This document shows positions 20,569 through 32,300 of a stretch of 64,000 nt of DNA, piece after piece. The position numbers were made by a program, and so were the translations under genes. Within the stretch, counting starts at the first letter, position 1. Each line of letters begins with the position of its first letter. The notes beneath the pieces were generated by a model that searched no databases, was not told the DNA's origin, and saw only the letters and a program-made list of their open reading frames with translations. This DNA comes from Rebecca billardiae RCC1528 (taxonomy: Eukaryota > Haptophyta), in the NCBI GenBank assembly GCA_965240325.2, contig OZ251232.1, forward strand, positions 2,108,001 to 2,172,000, read 5' to 3'.

Positions 20569-23293
20569 GTCAGCTGTATTGCCGTTTTGGAAAGTGTGGT
20601 CAGGTGTATTGCCAAACGCACGTTTTGACTACCGTGGTCAGTTGTATTGCCGTTTTCCATGTTTGGGAATCACGTGTCAATCTTGTTGCCTTGGTCGAAT
20701 ACTTGTGTCAGGTGTATTGCCGTGGATGATGGCCCAATACTTTGTCCAGCTGTTCTGGTGAACACAGCTTTAAACAATTTTAATTCGTGACAAAGCCCTG
20801 GGAGACCCAGCTCCGACCCCCTTTAATTGTGTGTCACCTACTGCTGTCCCAAGTAATACCGGAGTAGGAATACGAACAATGGGGCCTCAAACGTTTTTTG
20901 ATTAGGCACGCCTCGGGAATCGAGAACGCACTTGGTTAATTTTTGCGCCAATTAGGGCACGCCTCGGGAATCGAAGCGCATGTGGTTAATTTTTGCGCGC
21001 GCCGCATGGAGATGTCGTTGCGATTCCCACAAATCTGGCGGCGATCTTAGCTACCGTCTTACCCAGTTCATACCGCCTATACAATACGGTAACGGTACGG
21101 ACCTGGCGCGCCTCGCCGTGCACCGCACGAGGCCACGCGCCCCGGCGCGCGCGCGCCCGCGGCCTCGCACCCAAACTGCGAGACGCCGGCAGCGCTCGAC
21201 GCGTGCCTCGCGCAGCGCGGCTGGCGAGCACGCTGAACGGCGTGGACGAGGCGCGCAACGCGGAGCGCCGCGAGGGTCACGCCGCGCGTCGAGCCGAACC
21301 GCGCGCGGCGCGCGAGGCCGCCGCGACCGACGCGGTCGCGCGCCATCTGGGCGTCCGGCGGCAGCAGCGCGCACGACGTGCGGACTGCAGTTGCTGCACG
21401 ACTACCACGCGTCGATGGCCGACGCGCGCACGCACGGCGTGATCGGTGCGTGCCGTTGCCGTGCCGCCGTGCCCGAGCGGCCGTGCGCAGCGACGACTGC
21501 ATCGACGCGCGCCTCGCTGGCGCCTCGGTGGGCCTTGCAGAACTGGGAGAGCCACGCTGCCGCACCTGGCTAATGGCTAAATCGCACACGCGACGCGCGA
21601 AGACGCGGCAGCCCGGATGATACCGTTAGTCAGCGCTGAACGGCCAACTCGTCTCATCGTCGTCGGGTCTGCCGGCCCTGGCAAGCTTCTCCGTCGCGTC
21701 CTAGACGCGCTGTGTTCGACCAGCCCCACCGGGAAAAGGCCGCTAGGCCCCCGCTGTTTATTGCCGTCGCGTTCCGCGTAGTGTGGGTCAGTTGTGTTGC
21801 CGTTTGCGCATCTTTGATTCAGGTTTGTTGCCGCGATCGCCCACGCGCTGATGATGGCGCTGGCGCCCACGCGTCGCCGGCGTGCGCGGCGTGCCCTTGA
21901 GCAGGCCTAGCTGATCCCAGGCCAGAAGAGTGACGTTCAACGACGACGATCTCTGCCGGGGTAGCGCCGTGTTCCTCGACATCATCAAGCCGAACGACGA
22001 GCTGAACCGTGGACCGGAATCTGCACAAACGCTGCCGCATGCGCGCGCAGTGCAACACGCGCGTGCACCTCGGGCTACTCGCCGTCTACGCGGAGACGGG
22101 CGAGAATCCGTCGTGACTTCTATCGAATCGGCGTTGCTCCGTGCTCACTTCGACTCCGGGACCGTCAAGCGCGCAGTCGATGACATTGCGACGGCAGCGC
22201 ATGCAGGTGCATGCGTGAAGCAGGGTGAGCGTGAGTTGCCGCGCCCCAATTCGCGGGAGTCGAACGTGCACGACGGGCGTGTGCTCTTCAACGGCCTCAA
22301 GGAGCTTGACTAACGCGACGCGCGTCCCCCTCACTGCCTGCCATCGACTGTCATTCACACCGTGGCGATCAACCAACGCGCGTCGCTCTCGCTCGTGCAA
22401 CACTGCTGGCGCGTGCCTTTTTGCGATTGTCATCACTCCAACAGCAGACTGCCCTGTGGTCAACCGTGTGCAGGTGGCTGACCGTGCGCCAGTCGCACTC
22501 GTCAACGCAGGCTGATTGGCCCGTGGAGGAGGAAGTCCAAGGCGTACTGCCAGCTGGGACACAACGCACCGACCGGCGGGCGGTGCGCCGCGCGCGCCTC
22601 GACGAGCCAGCAAGCAGGCGGGGCAGGCGACGCTTCCTGCTGCTGCTGCTGGAACCCGAGAGGCAGGCTTGGCGAGCGCGGTCGCAGCTTGAGGCGGCGC
22701 GTGCAGCGGCACGGGACGCGATGCGGCTCACATGGCCGCTGAAGTAGCAGCAGTCCCGATGACGCTGGCGGCCGGCCGCCGGCGGGCGGCAAGCGCGACG
22801 GCGACGGGAAGCGCCGACTGCTACTGGAAGTCAAGATGAGCTACGCAGGCCGCATGATGATGGCATGTCGGTTGGTTGCAGTCGCGTATCCTGCATGCCG
22901 CGCGCAGGCAGTCGCAGCTCTGCACGCACGCGCACACGGGCTGCGCGAGTCTCTTGTCTGAGTGCGAGTCGTGCCCCAGCCACCAGCTGCTGGCGGCAAT
23001 ACAACTGACACATAGTTATGGAAAGGGCAATATTTCTGAGCAGACTATGTAGTATGTTCAAGCTCGAAAACGGCAATATTCGTGAACCAAGTAGACGTAG
23101 TGTGAAAGGGTCATTGGTTTGAAACCAGTATTTGAGGCGGGGCAATATTGTTGGCACACTATCCAAAAGCGGCAATATTCTTGACCCATACTACTGAAAA
23201 CGGCGATACAACTGACCACGGTAGTCATAACGTGCTTTTGGCAATACAATTAACTCGGACCACACTATCCAAAGCGGCAATAATACAACTGAC
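20569..23293. mobile_element. Putative non-autonomous DNA transposon with ~90-100 bp terminal inverted repeats
   Basis: The left end (20569-20656) starts GTCAGCTGTATTGCCG and the right end (23293 back to 23197) starts, on the minus strand, GTCAGTTGTATTATTGCCG. Both continue through GTGTGGTC, GTATTGCCAAA, ACTACCGTGGTCAGTTGTAT and CGCCGTTTT-like sequence in the same order. The motif GTCAxxTGTATTGCCG recurs at both ends as subterminal repeats and once inside near 21787. Both flanks are TA-rich. The interior holds copy B of the mosaic repeat and short frames, but no transposase I recognise; no clear target-site duplication is visible. Confidence 0.65.
20751..21760. repeat. Dispersed mosaic repeat, copy B
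   Basis: Shares two blocks with 11021-12229: 20751-21032 and 21445-21760. Relative to copy A it carries an internal duplication of the TTAGGCACGCCTCGGGAATCG segment (near 20901 and 20947). It lies inside the 20569-23293 element, whereas copy A is not flanked by that element's ends, so the mosaic repeat moves or is copied independently. Confidence 0.8.
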
Positions 23294-23323
23294 GTCGGCT
23301 CATATATATATATATGCTCTGTA

Positions 23324-23344
23324 GTCTCTCTCTCTCTCTCTCTC

Positions 23345-23387
<43 letters not shown>
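23324..23387. repeat. (CT)n microsatellite
   Basis: A CT dinucleotide run interrupted once by GTA, lying just downstream of the stop codon of the methyltransferase-like gene. Confidence 0.95.
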
Positions 23388-23388
<1 letters not shown>

Positions 23389-23429
23389 GGCAGGCCTGAC
23401 AGCCCGCCCTGAATCCTGAGACCTGACGG

Positions 23430-24416
23430 TCAGCTCCACTCGTGCACGTACACGCACGCTTTGCGCAGGAACACAAGCCATCGCAGCGCCTCCTGTCGAT
23501 GCACGCAGGGCTGCGTGTCGGACTCCGCCGTCTTGGAGCACTTGCTGCGCCGGTTGGCTGAATGCCAGCTCTGCCGCGAGTAGTGCATCTCGATGAAGAG
23601 CTCGTCGATCACCGCCATTGCGCCCGTGTTGATCAGCAGCGGCAGCAGCTCGTACTCGGTGCCCTCGACGTCCAGCTTGAGGACGACGAAGTCGGCGGGC
23701 GTGTATCGCGCGAGGAGCCAGCGCGACATGTTGTGCACGGGCACCTCCTCCATCTGCGTCGTGCTCAGCCGCTGATGCATGCCGATGCCACGCGAGCTGA
23801 GTTGCGAGCCGACGGGCAGGTGCAGCATTGCTTTGGATGCCGCCGCCACGCCAGAGATGGGCATCTGCACGGCGCCGTCGTAAGAGGCAAAGGCTGCGTG
23901 CATCATCTCGAAGCGCGGCGAGCGGCCCTGCTTCCGGAGTGTCTGGTTGCCCCACACGGCCGCATCACTGGCCCAGCTGCGCGCGTACGTGCCGTCCATC
24001 TCGACGCCCACCACGTGGTCGAACGACGACGCGTCAGGATACTTGCCGAGAAACTCGGCGGTGGAGCTGGCGAACTTGCGCGCGCCGACGTCGATGAACA
24101 CGCGCCGGGCGGCCTGCGCGCGCTCCTCCGCCGAGAGTCGCGTCCACAGCGGGCGCGTCATGCCTTTGGCCATCCACTGTGACTTGAACCTGAGCGTCGG
24201 CCATTCCTCGCCCGTAAACAACGGCTCGAGCGCCGAGATGGACGCCCGCGAGCGAGTGCCTCTCGCCGTGCACAGGCCGTCGGGGTGCCGTGCAAAGAAG
24301 TGCTCTTGCGCCCGGGCAAACGCCGCGTCGCGTTCCGCGCGCGCGCAGGGGATCGAAGCGCCTCGGAAAGGGCATGAGGATGTGCCCAGGACGAGCAACG
24401 CCACCACCGCCGCCAT
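23430..24416 (-). CDS. FkbM-like methyltransferase, secreted or membrane-anchored
   Basis: A single-exon 328-residue protein. The N-terminus MAAVVALLVLGTSS looks like a signal peptide or anchor, and this ATG was chosen over one 26 codons upstream for that reason. The middle holds VFIDVGARKFASSTAEFLGK (SAM-binding motif I) followed by FDHVVGVEMDG. The C-terminal half has DFVVLKLDVEGTEYELLPLL and VIDELFIEMHY, the order typical of FkbM/Methyltransf_21 proteins, which methylate sugars or other small acceptors. The acceptor is unknown. The protein ends soon after a cysteine-rich segment (CSKTAESDTQPCVH). It is divergent from the photodecarboxylase gene. Confidence 0.78.
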   Translation of the reverse strand: MAAVVALLVLGTSSCPFRGASIPCARAERDAAFARAQEHFFARHPDGLCTARGTRSRASISALEPLFTGEEWPTLRFKSQWMAKGMTRPLWTRLSAEERAQAARRVFIDVGARKFASSTAEFLGKYPDASSFDHVVGVEMDGTYARSWASDAAVWGNQTLRKQGRSPRFEMMHAAFASYDGAVQMPISGVAAASKAMLHLPVGSQLSSRGIGMHQRLSTTQMEEVPVHNMSRWLLARYTPADFVVLKLDVEGTEYELLPLLINTGAMAVIDELFIEMHYSRQSWHSANRRSKCSKTAESDTQPCVHRQEALRWLVFLRKACVYVHEWS

Positions 24417-25176
24417 CGTCTTCTCAGACTCCACGGCTGTATACGTGCATCCAAGACTCTCTCTGCAAGAGGCAAGGAGGCAAGCGGCGTGCACACCAAC
24501 GATGGCGGACCGCCCGGACGTGGGCAGGATGACATCATGTTCTGTCGCAAGCCCGCCGCAAAGGCTGATGGCTTCTGGGCCTGCACTGCCAGGCAGACGG
24601 CGAGTAGCTCGTTGAGGCGTCGCCGTGCGCAGCCGATGCGCTGATTGCCCTGACCGTCGTCGCGGCCGCGGGCCGAATCGATCGCCCCTTGCGGCCGCGC
24701 GGCCAGGCCATGCCCATGATCACCGCTAAACGGAGTGCCGTTGAAGGCTGAAGTCACCCCTTCAGAAGCTGCTCTGCGCCGGCTCGCAGTATGTGCTGCA
24801 AGCTGCACTTGTTCAAGGTGTGCACTCATCGTAGATCCCAGCTGCTGTGGGCGCCCGCCAGCCCGCTCATGCTGCTCATCGTCAGTGCTTGTGGATGGCT
24901 ACCGTACCGCCCCCCCCCTGTTCGCGCGCGGCCCGCGATGGTCGTAACCCTTGTCATCAGACCGGGTACGAGATGGGGCAATGCGCAATAATGTTTGCTC
25001 GTGCCCGACGCATGCCCTTGCTATCCAGATGGGCATCTGACATCTCGTTCTCCAATTAAAATGTGGCGCCGCTAATTTGGCCGAATACATACGACCATTC
25101 AGGCCTTGGCCGTGGCAGCGGCCAGCGGGGGTGAAGAGTGAGGGTGGTCCCGGCGACGGCGCTCGTAATTGCGACC
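24417..25176. other. Shared upstream region of the methyltransferase and FAP genes
   Basis: 760 bases between two divergent start codons. No further gene is recognised; a run of nine C (24911-24919) is present. It presumably contains both promoters, but no defined motif can be pointed to. Confidence 0.4.
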
Positions 25177-27791
25177 ATGGCCACGCGCCACGCGCTCGCG
25201 CTACTGCTGGCGCTCGCGGCCGCGCCGCTGTGCGCGGCTTGGGGCGGGCAGCTTGGCCGTACGCCTAGCACGAGCACCGCCTCCCGATCGTCGGCCGCGG
25301 TTCGGGCTGTCGCCGCGCGCACCGCGCCGACGATGCTGTTTGGGCGCGGCGAGGCGCGCGCGGCCGCGGTGGAGAGCGCCGAGTACGACTACATCGTCGT
25401 GGGTGGCGGGACGGCGGGGTGCGTGCTGGCGAACCGTCTCACCGACCAGCCAGACACGCGCGTGCTCGTGCTCGAGGCTGGCACGCGCGCGCACAAGTCC
25501 ATGATCGTCAAGGCGCCCGTCGGCCTGATGAAGATCTTCAAGTCGAAGCTCGACTGGAACTTCCAGACGGCGCCGTCGCAGGACCTGAAGGGGCGCGAGG
25601 TGTACATCTGCCGCGGCAAGATGCTCGGCGGCTCGTCGTGCGCGAACGTCGTGCTGTACAACCGCGGCGCCGCCGCCGACTACGACGCGTGGGCGGACGA
25701 GTGCGGAGACCCGACTTGGAACGCCGAGAACCTGCTGCCCTACTTCAAGAAGGCGCAGAACTGCGTGTCGAAGGAGAACTCGGGCGTGGGCGAGTGGCAC
25801 GGCGCGGGCGGCCCGCAGACCGTCTCGGACGTGCCGTACCAGAACAAGATGTCCAAGGCCTTCCTCGAGGCGGCGCAGCAGGCGGGCGGACAGCTCAACG
25901 CTGACTTCAACGACTGGTCGCGCGCGCAGACGGGCTTTGGCCGTTACCAGGTGATGGAGAAGCGCGGCAGGCGGTCGGACGCCGCGAGCTCGTACCTCGA
26001 CCCGGTGCGCGGGCGGCCGAACCTCGACGTGGTCACCGGCGCGCAGGCGACCGGCGTGGTGCTCGACGGGAGCAAGCGCGCGACGGGCGTGCGCTTTGTC
26101 GACGCCGACGGCGTGGAGCGTGTCGCGACGCTCGCGTCGAACGGCGAGGCTCTGCTGACGCTCGGCGCCATCGGCTCGCCTCACCTGCTCATGACGAGCG
26201 GCGTGGGCCCCGCGGATCACCTCAAGGAGCGCGGCGTCAACGTGCGCGCGCGCGCGGGAGACTCGGCTGCTCAGCTCGCCGCCGCGTCTGCGCGCAGCGC
26301 GCCCCGCGGTGCCCTGTGCCGCGCGCGCTCTCACGCCCGTGCCCCCCCCCCCCTCCCCACTGCGCCCGTGCCCGGCGTCCGGCGGCGCAGGTGGTGCACG
26401 ACCTGCCCGGCGTGGGCGCCAACCTGCAGGACCACCCGGCCGTGCTCGTCTCCGCCACGGGCGAGGGCATGCCTGCGGCCAAGGGCCAGTCGCAGTCCTC
26501 GCGCATCAAGCTCGGCACGTCGGAGAAGATCAACCCGCTCGCTGTCGCGCAGTTCATGGTGGGCAGGGGGCCGCTCACCTCGCCGGGGTGCGACCACGGC
26601 GGCTTCGCGTACTCCGACCGCGAGGCCCAGTCCGCCGCGCCGCCAAAGTCGAGGAGCGACCTCCCAGGTACGCTTGCAGCCGGCGTGGGCTCCAGCCCGC
26701 GCGCCACGCGCCGCGCGCGCCGCGCCGCGCGCCGCGTCTCTGCTGCTGGCCTGCCTTGCCTGCCTGCGCGCGCGGCGCTGAGCGTGCTGACGGCCATCGC
26801 CCTGCCCCGCACTGGCCTGCGCGCGTGCGTGCGTGCGTGCGCAGACATTCAGTTCCGCTTCCTCGCGAGCAAGACGATCTCGCCCGACGGCATGAGCACG
26901 ATCGCGGACAAGTTCCTCCAGTCCAAGGAGAAGCTACCGGACGGCATCACCATCCAGACGATCGCCGCGCGGCCGCACTCGCGCGGCCAGGTGCGGCTGG
27001 CCACGGCCAACCCGCTTGACAAGCCGATCATCGAGGTGCGCACGCGCGCGCTCGCGCCGGGCGCACGGCGCGTGCCCGCGCGGCGCGTGGTCGCCCCAGA
27101 CGCCCGTCTGATCGGCACACGAGCAGCACGCACGCGCCTTCCGCGAGGCCATTGGCTGCGCCGCCGCGCCCGCCCTTGGCGCGCGCGCGCTCCTCACACA
27201 CACCGCGCGCCCCCGCCCCTGGCCGCGCGCAGGGCGGCTACCTGAGCGACCCGCGCGACGTCAAGTCGCTGGTGAGCGGGCTGCGCAAGGCGCGGGAGAT
27301 CCTCAAGCAGCCAGCGCTCCTTCCGTACCAGAAGGAGGAGGAGTACCCGGGGGCTGCCACCACGTCCGACTCTGCGCTGGAGGACTACGTGCGCTCCACC
27401 GTGCACACGGCAAACGCAGTCGTCGGCACGTGCAAGATGGGCAAGCCGTCCGACCCGATGGCCGTCGTGGATAACGAGCTCAAGGTGGTGGGCTTGGAGG
27501 TGTGCGCGCGCACGCGCGCGCAGCGAGCGCGCAGGCTCGTGCGTGCGTCCCCGCGGCCGTGCGCGACGGTCGAGCTGACCGCGCGCGCGTGGCCCTGCCG
27601 CGTCGCGCCCGCCGTGCCCGCCGCGCCTTGCGTAGGGAGTGCGCGTGTGCGATTCGTCGGTCATGCCCATCCTGCCCGGCGGGCAGACGGCGCCGTCGAC
27701 GCTGGCCATCGCCGAGAAGGCCGCCGACATCATCCAGCGCAGCCTGGCGCCCAGCCGCGTCGCCGACCCGTCCTCTTTCCAGACCGCGTAG
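25177..27791 (+). CDS. FAP: Fatty acid photodecarboxylase (GMC oxidoreductase family), plastid-targeted, 5 exons
   Basis: Exons 25177-26241, 26391-26667, 26845-27035, 27233-27499 and 27636-27791 join in frame to 651 residues, matching algal FAP (about 650). FAP is a light-driven flavoenzyme that converts free fatty acids to alkanes or alkenes in the plastid. Seen: a signal-like leader (MATRHALALLLALAAAPLCAA) then a basic stretch; an FAD-binding VVGGGTAGCVLANRL; the GMC motifs GKMLGGSSCANVVLYNRG and ALLTLGAIGSPHLLMTSGVG; and SSVMPILPGGQT near the C-terminus. Cys422 (SPGCDHGGF) and Arg452 (DIQFRF) correspond to the Cys and Arg that set FAP apart from other GMC enzymes. The spacer between them is about 11 residues longer than I recall for Chlorella FAP and crosses an intron. 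The alternative is an ordinary GMC dehydrogenase, which lacks this pair. Confidence 0.85.
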
Positions 27792-28495
27792 GGCGGCGCG
27801 TCCATGCTTGCACCGTGGACGAGAGATCACACCGCACGCGCGGGCCGTGCGGCTCGCTTGCATATCCACCGGGAACGTGCTGCTATGCTACTGGGACCAG
27901 CTCAATCGCCGCGGCGAAGTGGCCGCGCTTATCTGCGTGCTGCTGCAGAGACTGCGCGCAGTAACCGGGCATATCGTCGTCGTCATCATCACGCCGTCCG
28001 CACCCGGCAGCGCCCCTGACCAAGCTCGGACCGGCCACGCGACATTCTATCGTCTCTTCACTATATTATCATCAGCACAGTAGCATAGCAGTATTAGCAT
28101 TAGTCGCGCGATATTATAGTATTATTCTGCTAATGTATTATTAATTATATATATGTACATTATTATAATATATATATTATTTAAGGACGATTCTCATTCA
28201 CCAGACCGTGCGGCCCGGTCCGAGGCAGCCCGGGTGAGCCCTGAGCATGACAGAGCCTACCCAGGATGGCCATTGGCGTTGTGTCGCGCGCGGCCCGCAT
28301 CGCCATCGGCACGGCGGCCGCCATTCAATGCACCGCCGCTGACACGCCGCTGGCATTCACCGCCAGACGAGGATCGTCGTCTGACCAGATCGAGCAGCAT
28401 CACCGGCATCGTGCTTACGCCCCCAGCGCAGGCCGCGGCACACTGCTCGGCTCCATCCGGGGCCCATGGCGGCCAGCGGGCGGTGGCCGTCTCGC
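27792..28495. other. Convergent intergenic region with an AT-rich island
   Basis: Lies between the 3' ends of FAP and the LLPH-like gene. Positions ~28070-28190 are strongly AT-rich (TATATA and TTATTA runs), in sharp contrast to the surroundings. No gene is recognised. Confidence 0.5.
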
Positions 28496-29050
28496 TCAGC
28501 GCTTCTCGCTCTTGCGCCCCCAGAAGGAGTAGCCGCGCTTGCCCTCCGCCGCGGGCTCGCTGCCCCCCTTCTTATTGCGGTTGCGCCTGCGGTTGCGCCC
28601 GCTGTTCTTTGACGTGCCATCGATGTTCATCCGGTCGTCCTCGAACGGAGGCGGCGCCGGCTTGGGCGCTGGCGCAGCGGGCAACTCCTCCGCATCGGCC
28701 TCGCCCTCGCCGCCCGGCCCGAACTGAAGCACCGCCTCGCCGTCGCCCGCGATGAGGTGCAGCGGATGCGTGACGCGGCGGTTGCCGCTGATCGCGAACC
28801 CCGCCTCGGCCACCTGCTCCGACCTGAAGTCCGTCAGCGGCGTGAACGTGTGCTGCGGGATCACGGCGTCGGCTTCGTCCGAGCGGAACGCGTTGCGCCG
28901 CGCCTTTGTCGGGTCGATGATGCCCTGCGCCGCGCGCTGCAGCTTCTCGGTGACGGGCTTTGCCCGCTCCGCAGAGACCGTGCGCTTGACCACCCCACGC
29001 TTCGCCGTGCGGAACCGCCGCTTCACCTTGCTGCGGATGCTCTTGGCCAT
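28496..29050 (-). CDS. LLPH / YBL028C-like small basic nucleolar protein
   Basis: A single exon of 184 residues. The start MAKSIRSKVKRRFRTAKRG is the hallmark N-terminus of the LLPH/DUF2423 family (MAKS-RSK-KR), small basic proteins that associate with pre-60S ribosomes in the nucleolus. The middle has FTPLTDFRSEQVAEAG, and the end is very basic (GRNRRRNRNKKGG, then YSFWGRKSEKR). The frame continues upstream to another ATG at 29128, but the family N-terminus begins at 29050. It is divergent from XRN2, with 293 bp between starts; both products serve RNA or ribosome maturation. Confidence 0.78.
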   Translation of the reverse strand: MAKSIRSKVKRRFRTAKRGVVKRTVSAERAKPVTEKLQRAAQGIIDPTKARRNAFRSDEADAVIPQHTFTPLTDFRSEQVAEAGFAISGNRRVTHPLHLIAGDGEAVLQFGPGGEGEADAEELPAAPAPKPAPPPFEDDRMNIDGTSKNSGRNRRRNRNKKGGSEPAAEGKRGYSFWGRKSEKR

Positions 29051-29343
29051 GGCGACGGGGCGGGACGGCTGCCCTCGTGCGCACCCACCCGGCAAAGGTT
29101 CAAGGTGCTCAAAGCGGGTCACGTCCACCGGGCGGAGCTCTCCAGCGCTCCCGCCCCGGGCCGGTCCGGAGCAATGTGGTCAATGGTCAAGACTGGTCAG
29201 CAGCGCCCGGACATTCACAGCGCTCGCGGCTTGCTGCCGGCCCTGTATTTCTTTGCTGCCGGGAGGCTCGCCGCGGCCCCGCTGCCGCCGCAAGCAGCCG
29301 CGCTCGCGACCGCGCGCCTGCGCTCGACGCAGCCCGCGCCAAG

Positions 29344-32300
29344 ATGGGCGTGCCCGCGTTCTACCGGTGGCTCGCGGAGAAGTACCCGAAGACGGTCGTC
29401 GACTGCATCGAGGCGGAGGCCCCGCCGCGCGACGACGGCACGAGCGACTTCTCGGCGGTCGACATCCGCGAGCCCAACCCGAACGGCGTCGAGGTCGACA
29501 ACCTGTACCTGGACATGAACGGCGTGATCCACCCGTGCTCGCACCCGGAGAACGGGCCGCAGCCCACGAGCGAGGACGAGATCTTCGCCAACATCGAGCG
29601 CTACATCGACCGCCTCGTCGCGGCCGTGCGGCCGCGCCGGCTGCTCTTCATGGCCGTCGACGGCCCGGCGCCGCGCGCCAAGATGAACCAGCAGCGCTCG
29701 CGCCGGTTCAAGGCGGCGAAGGACGGCGCGGAGCGCGAGGCGGAGGAGGCGCGCCTCCGCGCCGAGTGGCACGCCCGCGGCCTCACGCCGCCGCCCAAGC
29801 GCGACGCGGGCGCGTTCCACTTTGACTCGAACGTGATCACGCCCGGCACGTCCTTCATGGCGCGGCTCGCGGACGCGCTGCGCGCGTACGTGGCGCGCCG
29901 CCTCGCGAGCCAGCCGGGGTGGCGCGGGCTCGCGGTGATCCTGAGCGACGCCTCCGTCCCCGGCGAGGGCGAGCACAAGATCATGCAGCACATCCGCGTG
30001 CAGCGCTCGCTGCCCGGGTACGACGCCAACATGTGGCACGTCGTGCACGGGCTGGACGCCGACCTGATCATGCTCGCGCTGGCGACGCACGAGCCGCGCT
30101 TCATGATCCTGCGCGAGATGGTGTTCTCGCCCAGGGACCGCAAGAAGCGCGCCGGCCTCGGCGCCGCCGCCGCCGCCGAGGACGAGGAGGACGAGCGCGA
30201 GGCGCAGGCGGCGCTCGCGCTGCGGCGCGGCGGCAAGCCGCTGCAGCTGCTGCGCATCAACACGCTGCGCGAGTACCTGCGCGTCGAGTTCGGCGAGATG
30301 TCGTTCGAGGGCACGCCCGAGGCGTTCGACCTGGAGCGCGTGATCGACGACTTCGTCTTCCTCTGCTTCTTCGTGGGCAACGACTTCCTGCCGCACATGC
30401 CCGCGCTCGAGATCCACGACGGCGCGATCGACACGCTGATGGGCATGTACGCGACGTCGATGGCGGAGCTCGGCGGCTACGTGACGACGTCGGGCGAGAT
30501 GGACCTGCGCCGCGCGGAGCTGCTGCTGCGCAAGGTGGGCGCGTACGAGGAGGACGTCTTCGCGCGCCGGCGCAAGCGCGACGCGGGCAAGCGCCGCTCG
30601 ATCGACGAGCGCGCGCGGCTCGTGCAGCAGGAGCAGGCGAGCGCGCACGCGGTCGCCAACGGCGGCGCGTCGCCGTACGGCGCGCTCTACCCGCCGCGCG
30701 GCGCGGAGGCGCTCAAGCTGTGGAAGCAGCTCGAGGCGTTCGCGGACGCGCGCAAGTACGACGAGCGCCTCGAGCTCGAGCCGCAGGGCGCGCAGCTCCG
30801 CGCGTGCGCCCACCTGTACTGCCACATGCTCGGGCTGCGCGCGGACGCGGGCCACAACAACGTGACGCTGGTGGTGACACTCTCGCTCCCGCACCCGACG
30901 GAGGAGGACTCGGCGCACGCGCGGGGGCGGAAGGGCGCGGCGCAGCCGAAGGCGGCGTGCGCGGCGAGCGGCGGCGGCGGCGCCGAGCTCGCCGCGGACG
31001 CCGCGCCGCCCGCCGCGGCGGACGCCGCCGCCGCCGGCGCCGCGGGCGCGCGCGCGCGCACCGCGGACGAGCGGCGCGCGGACGAGGACGCGAAGCAAGC
31101 CGCCGCGGAGGAGGCGGCGCGCGCGAGCCGCTTCGCCGTCGAGCTCAAGCTCGCGCTCGACCGGCGCGACACGGTGCTGCAGTCCGTCCCGGACACGATC
31201 TCGTACGGCGCCCCCGGCTGGCGCGACCGCTACTACTCGCAGAAGCTCGGGATCGGCGCGGACGAGCCCGGCCGTCTGCGCGAGGTGGTGACGGCGTACG
31301 TGGAGGGGCTGTGCTGGGTGCTGCGCTACTACTACCAGGGGGTGCAGTCGTGGGGCTGGTTCTACCCGTACCACTACGCGCCGTGCGCGTCGGACATGAA
31401 GCACCTCGCCGAGCTCTCCGCGCGCGTGCGCGCCTTCGAGCTGGGCACGCCGTGGTCGCCGCTCATGCAGCTGATGGCGGTCTTCCCGGCGCGCTCCGGT
31501 GAGCTGCGCGCGCGCGCGCGCGCACGCGCGCGCGCGCGAGCTGAAACCGCGGCGCGACGCGGCGGCGCGGCGCGGCGCGGCGCGGAGCTGCGCGCGTGGG
31601 CTGCGCGGAGCGCGCGCGCGGGCACGAGCCGCGCACCCCGCCGCGGCGCGCGCCCCCGCCCCGCGCAGGCCACGCGCTGCCCCCCGCGTACCGCGCGCTC
31701 ATGTCGTCGCACGGCTCACCGGTGATCGACTTTTACCCGCAGGACTTTGCGCAGGACCTCAACGGCAAGAAGTTCGGCTGGCAGGTGCGCGCGCGCGCGC
31801 GCGCGCGCGCGTTCCCGAGCGGCCGGCCGGCCGGGGCGCGCGCGGTGCGCGGAGACGGCGCGCCGGCTGAGTGCCGCTCTGCCCCGCTCTGCCGCGCCTC
31901 CGCGCGCGCGTGCCGCGCCTCCGCGCGCGCGCCGCGGCGCACTGTGCGCGCCGCTTTTGCAGGCGATTGCGCTGCTGCCCTTCATCGAGCACGTGCGCCT
32001 CGCCTCCGCGCTCGAGCCGCTCAAGCACACGCTCAGCGAGGTCGAGCGCACGCGCGACTCGCACGGCTCGACGCTCGTCTTCACGCACGCGGAGTCGGCG
32101 CTCGGGCTCGAGCTCCGCCCACTCGCCGGCGGCGCGGGCGCGGACTCGGGCGTCGTGGCCGGCGCGCGCAGCTTTGCCCCCGCGCAGCGCGTGGGCGGCG
32201 TGCCGTACGGCGGCACCGCGCGCAGGCCGGCGGAGCTGCTTCACGCCGGCGCCGTGCTGCGCGCCACGGCGGACCAGCCGCGGCCGGAGCCGCACAAGTC

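Noticed and set aside
21930-22313. A possible transposase fragment inside the 20569-23293 element
   Set aside because: The frame starts without ATG and shows no DDE, HUH or recombinase motif, so it cannot be called.
29215-31404. A 729-codon minus-strand frame antisense to XRN2
   Set aside because: No recognisable motif; the plus strand encodes all XRN2 catalytic motifs.
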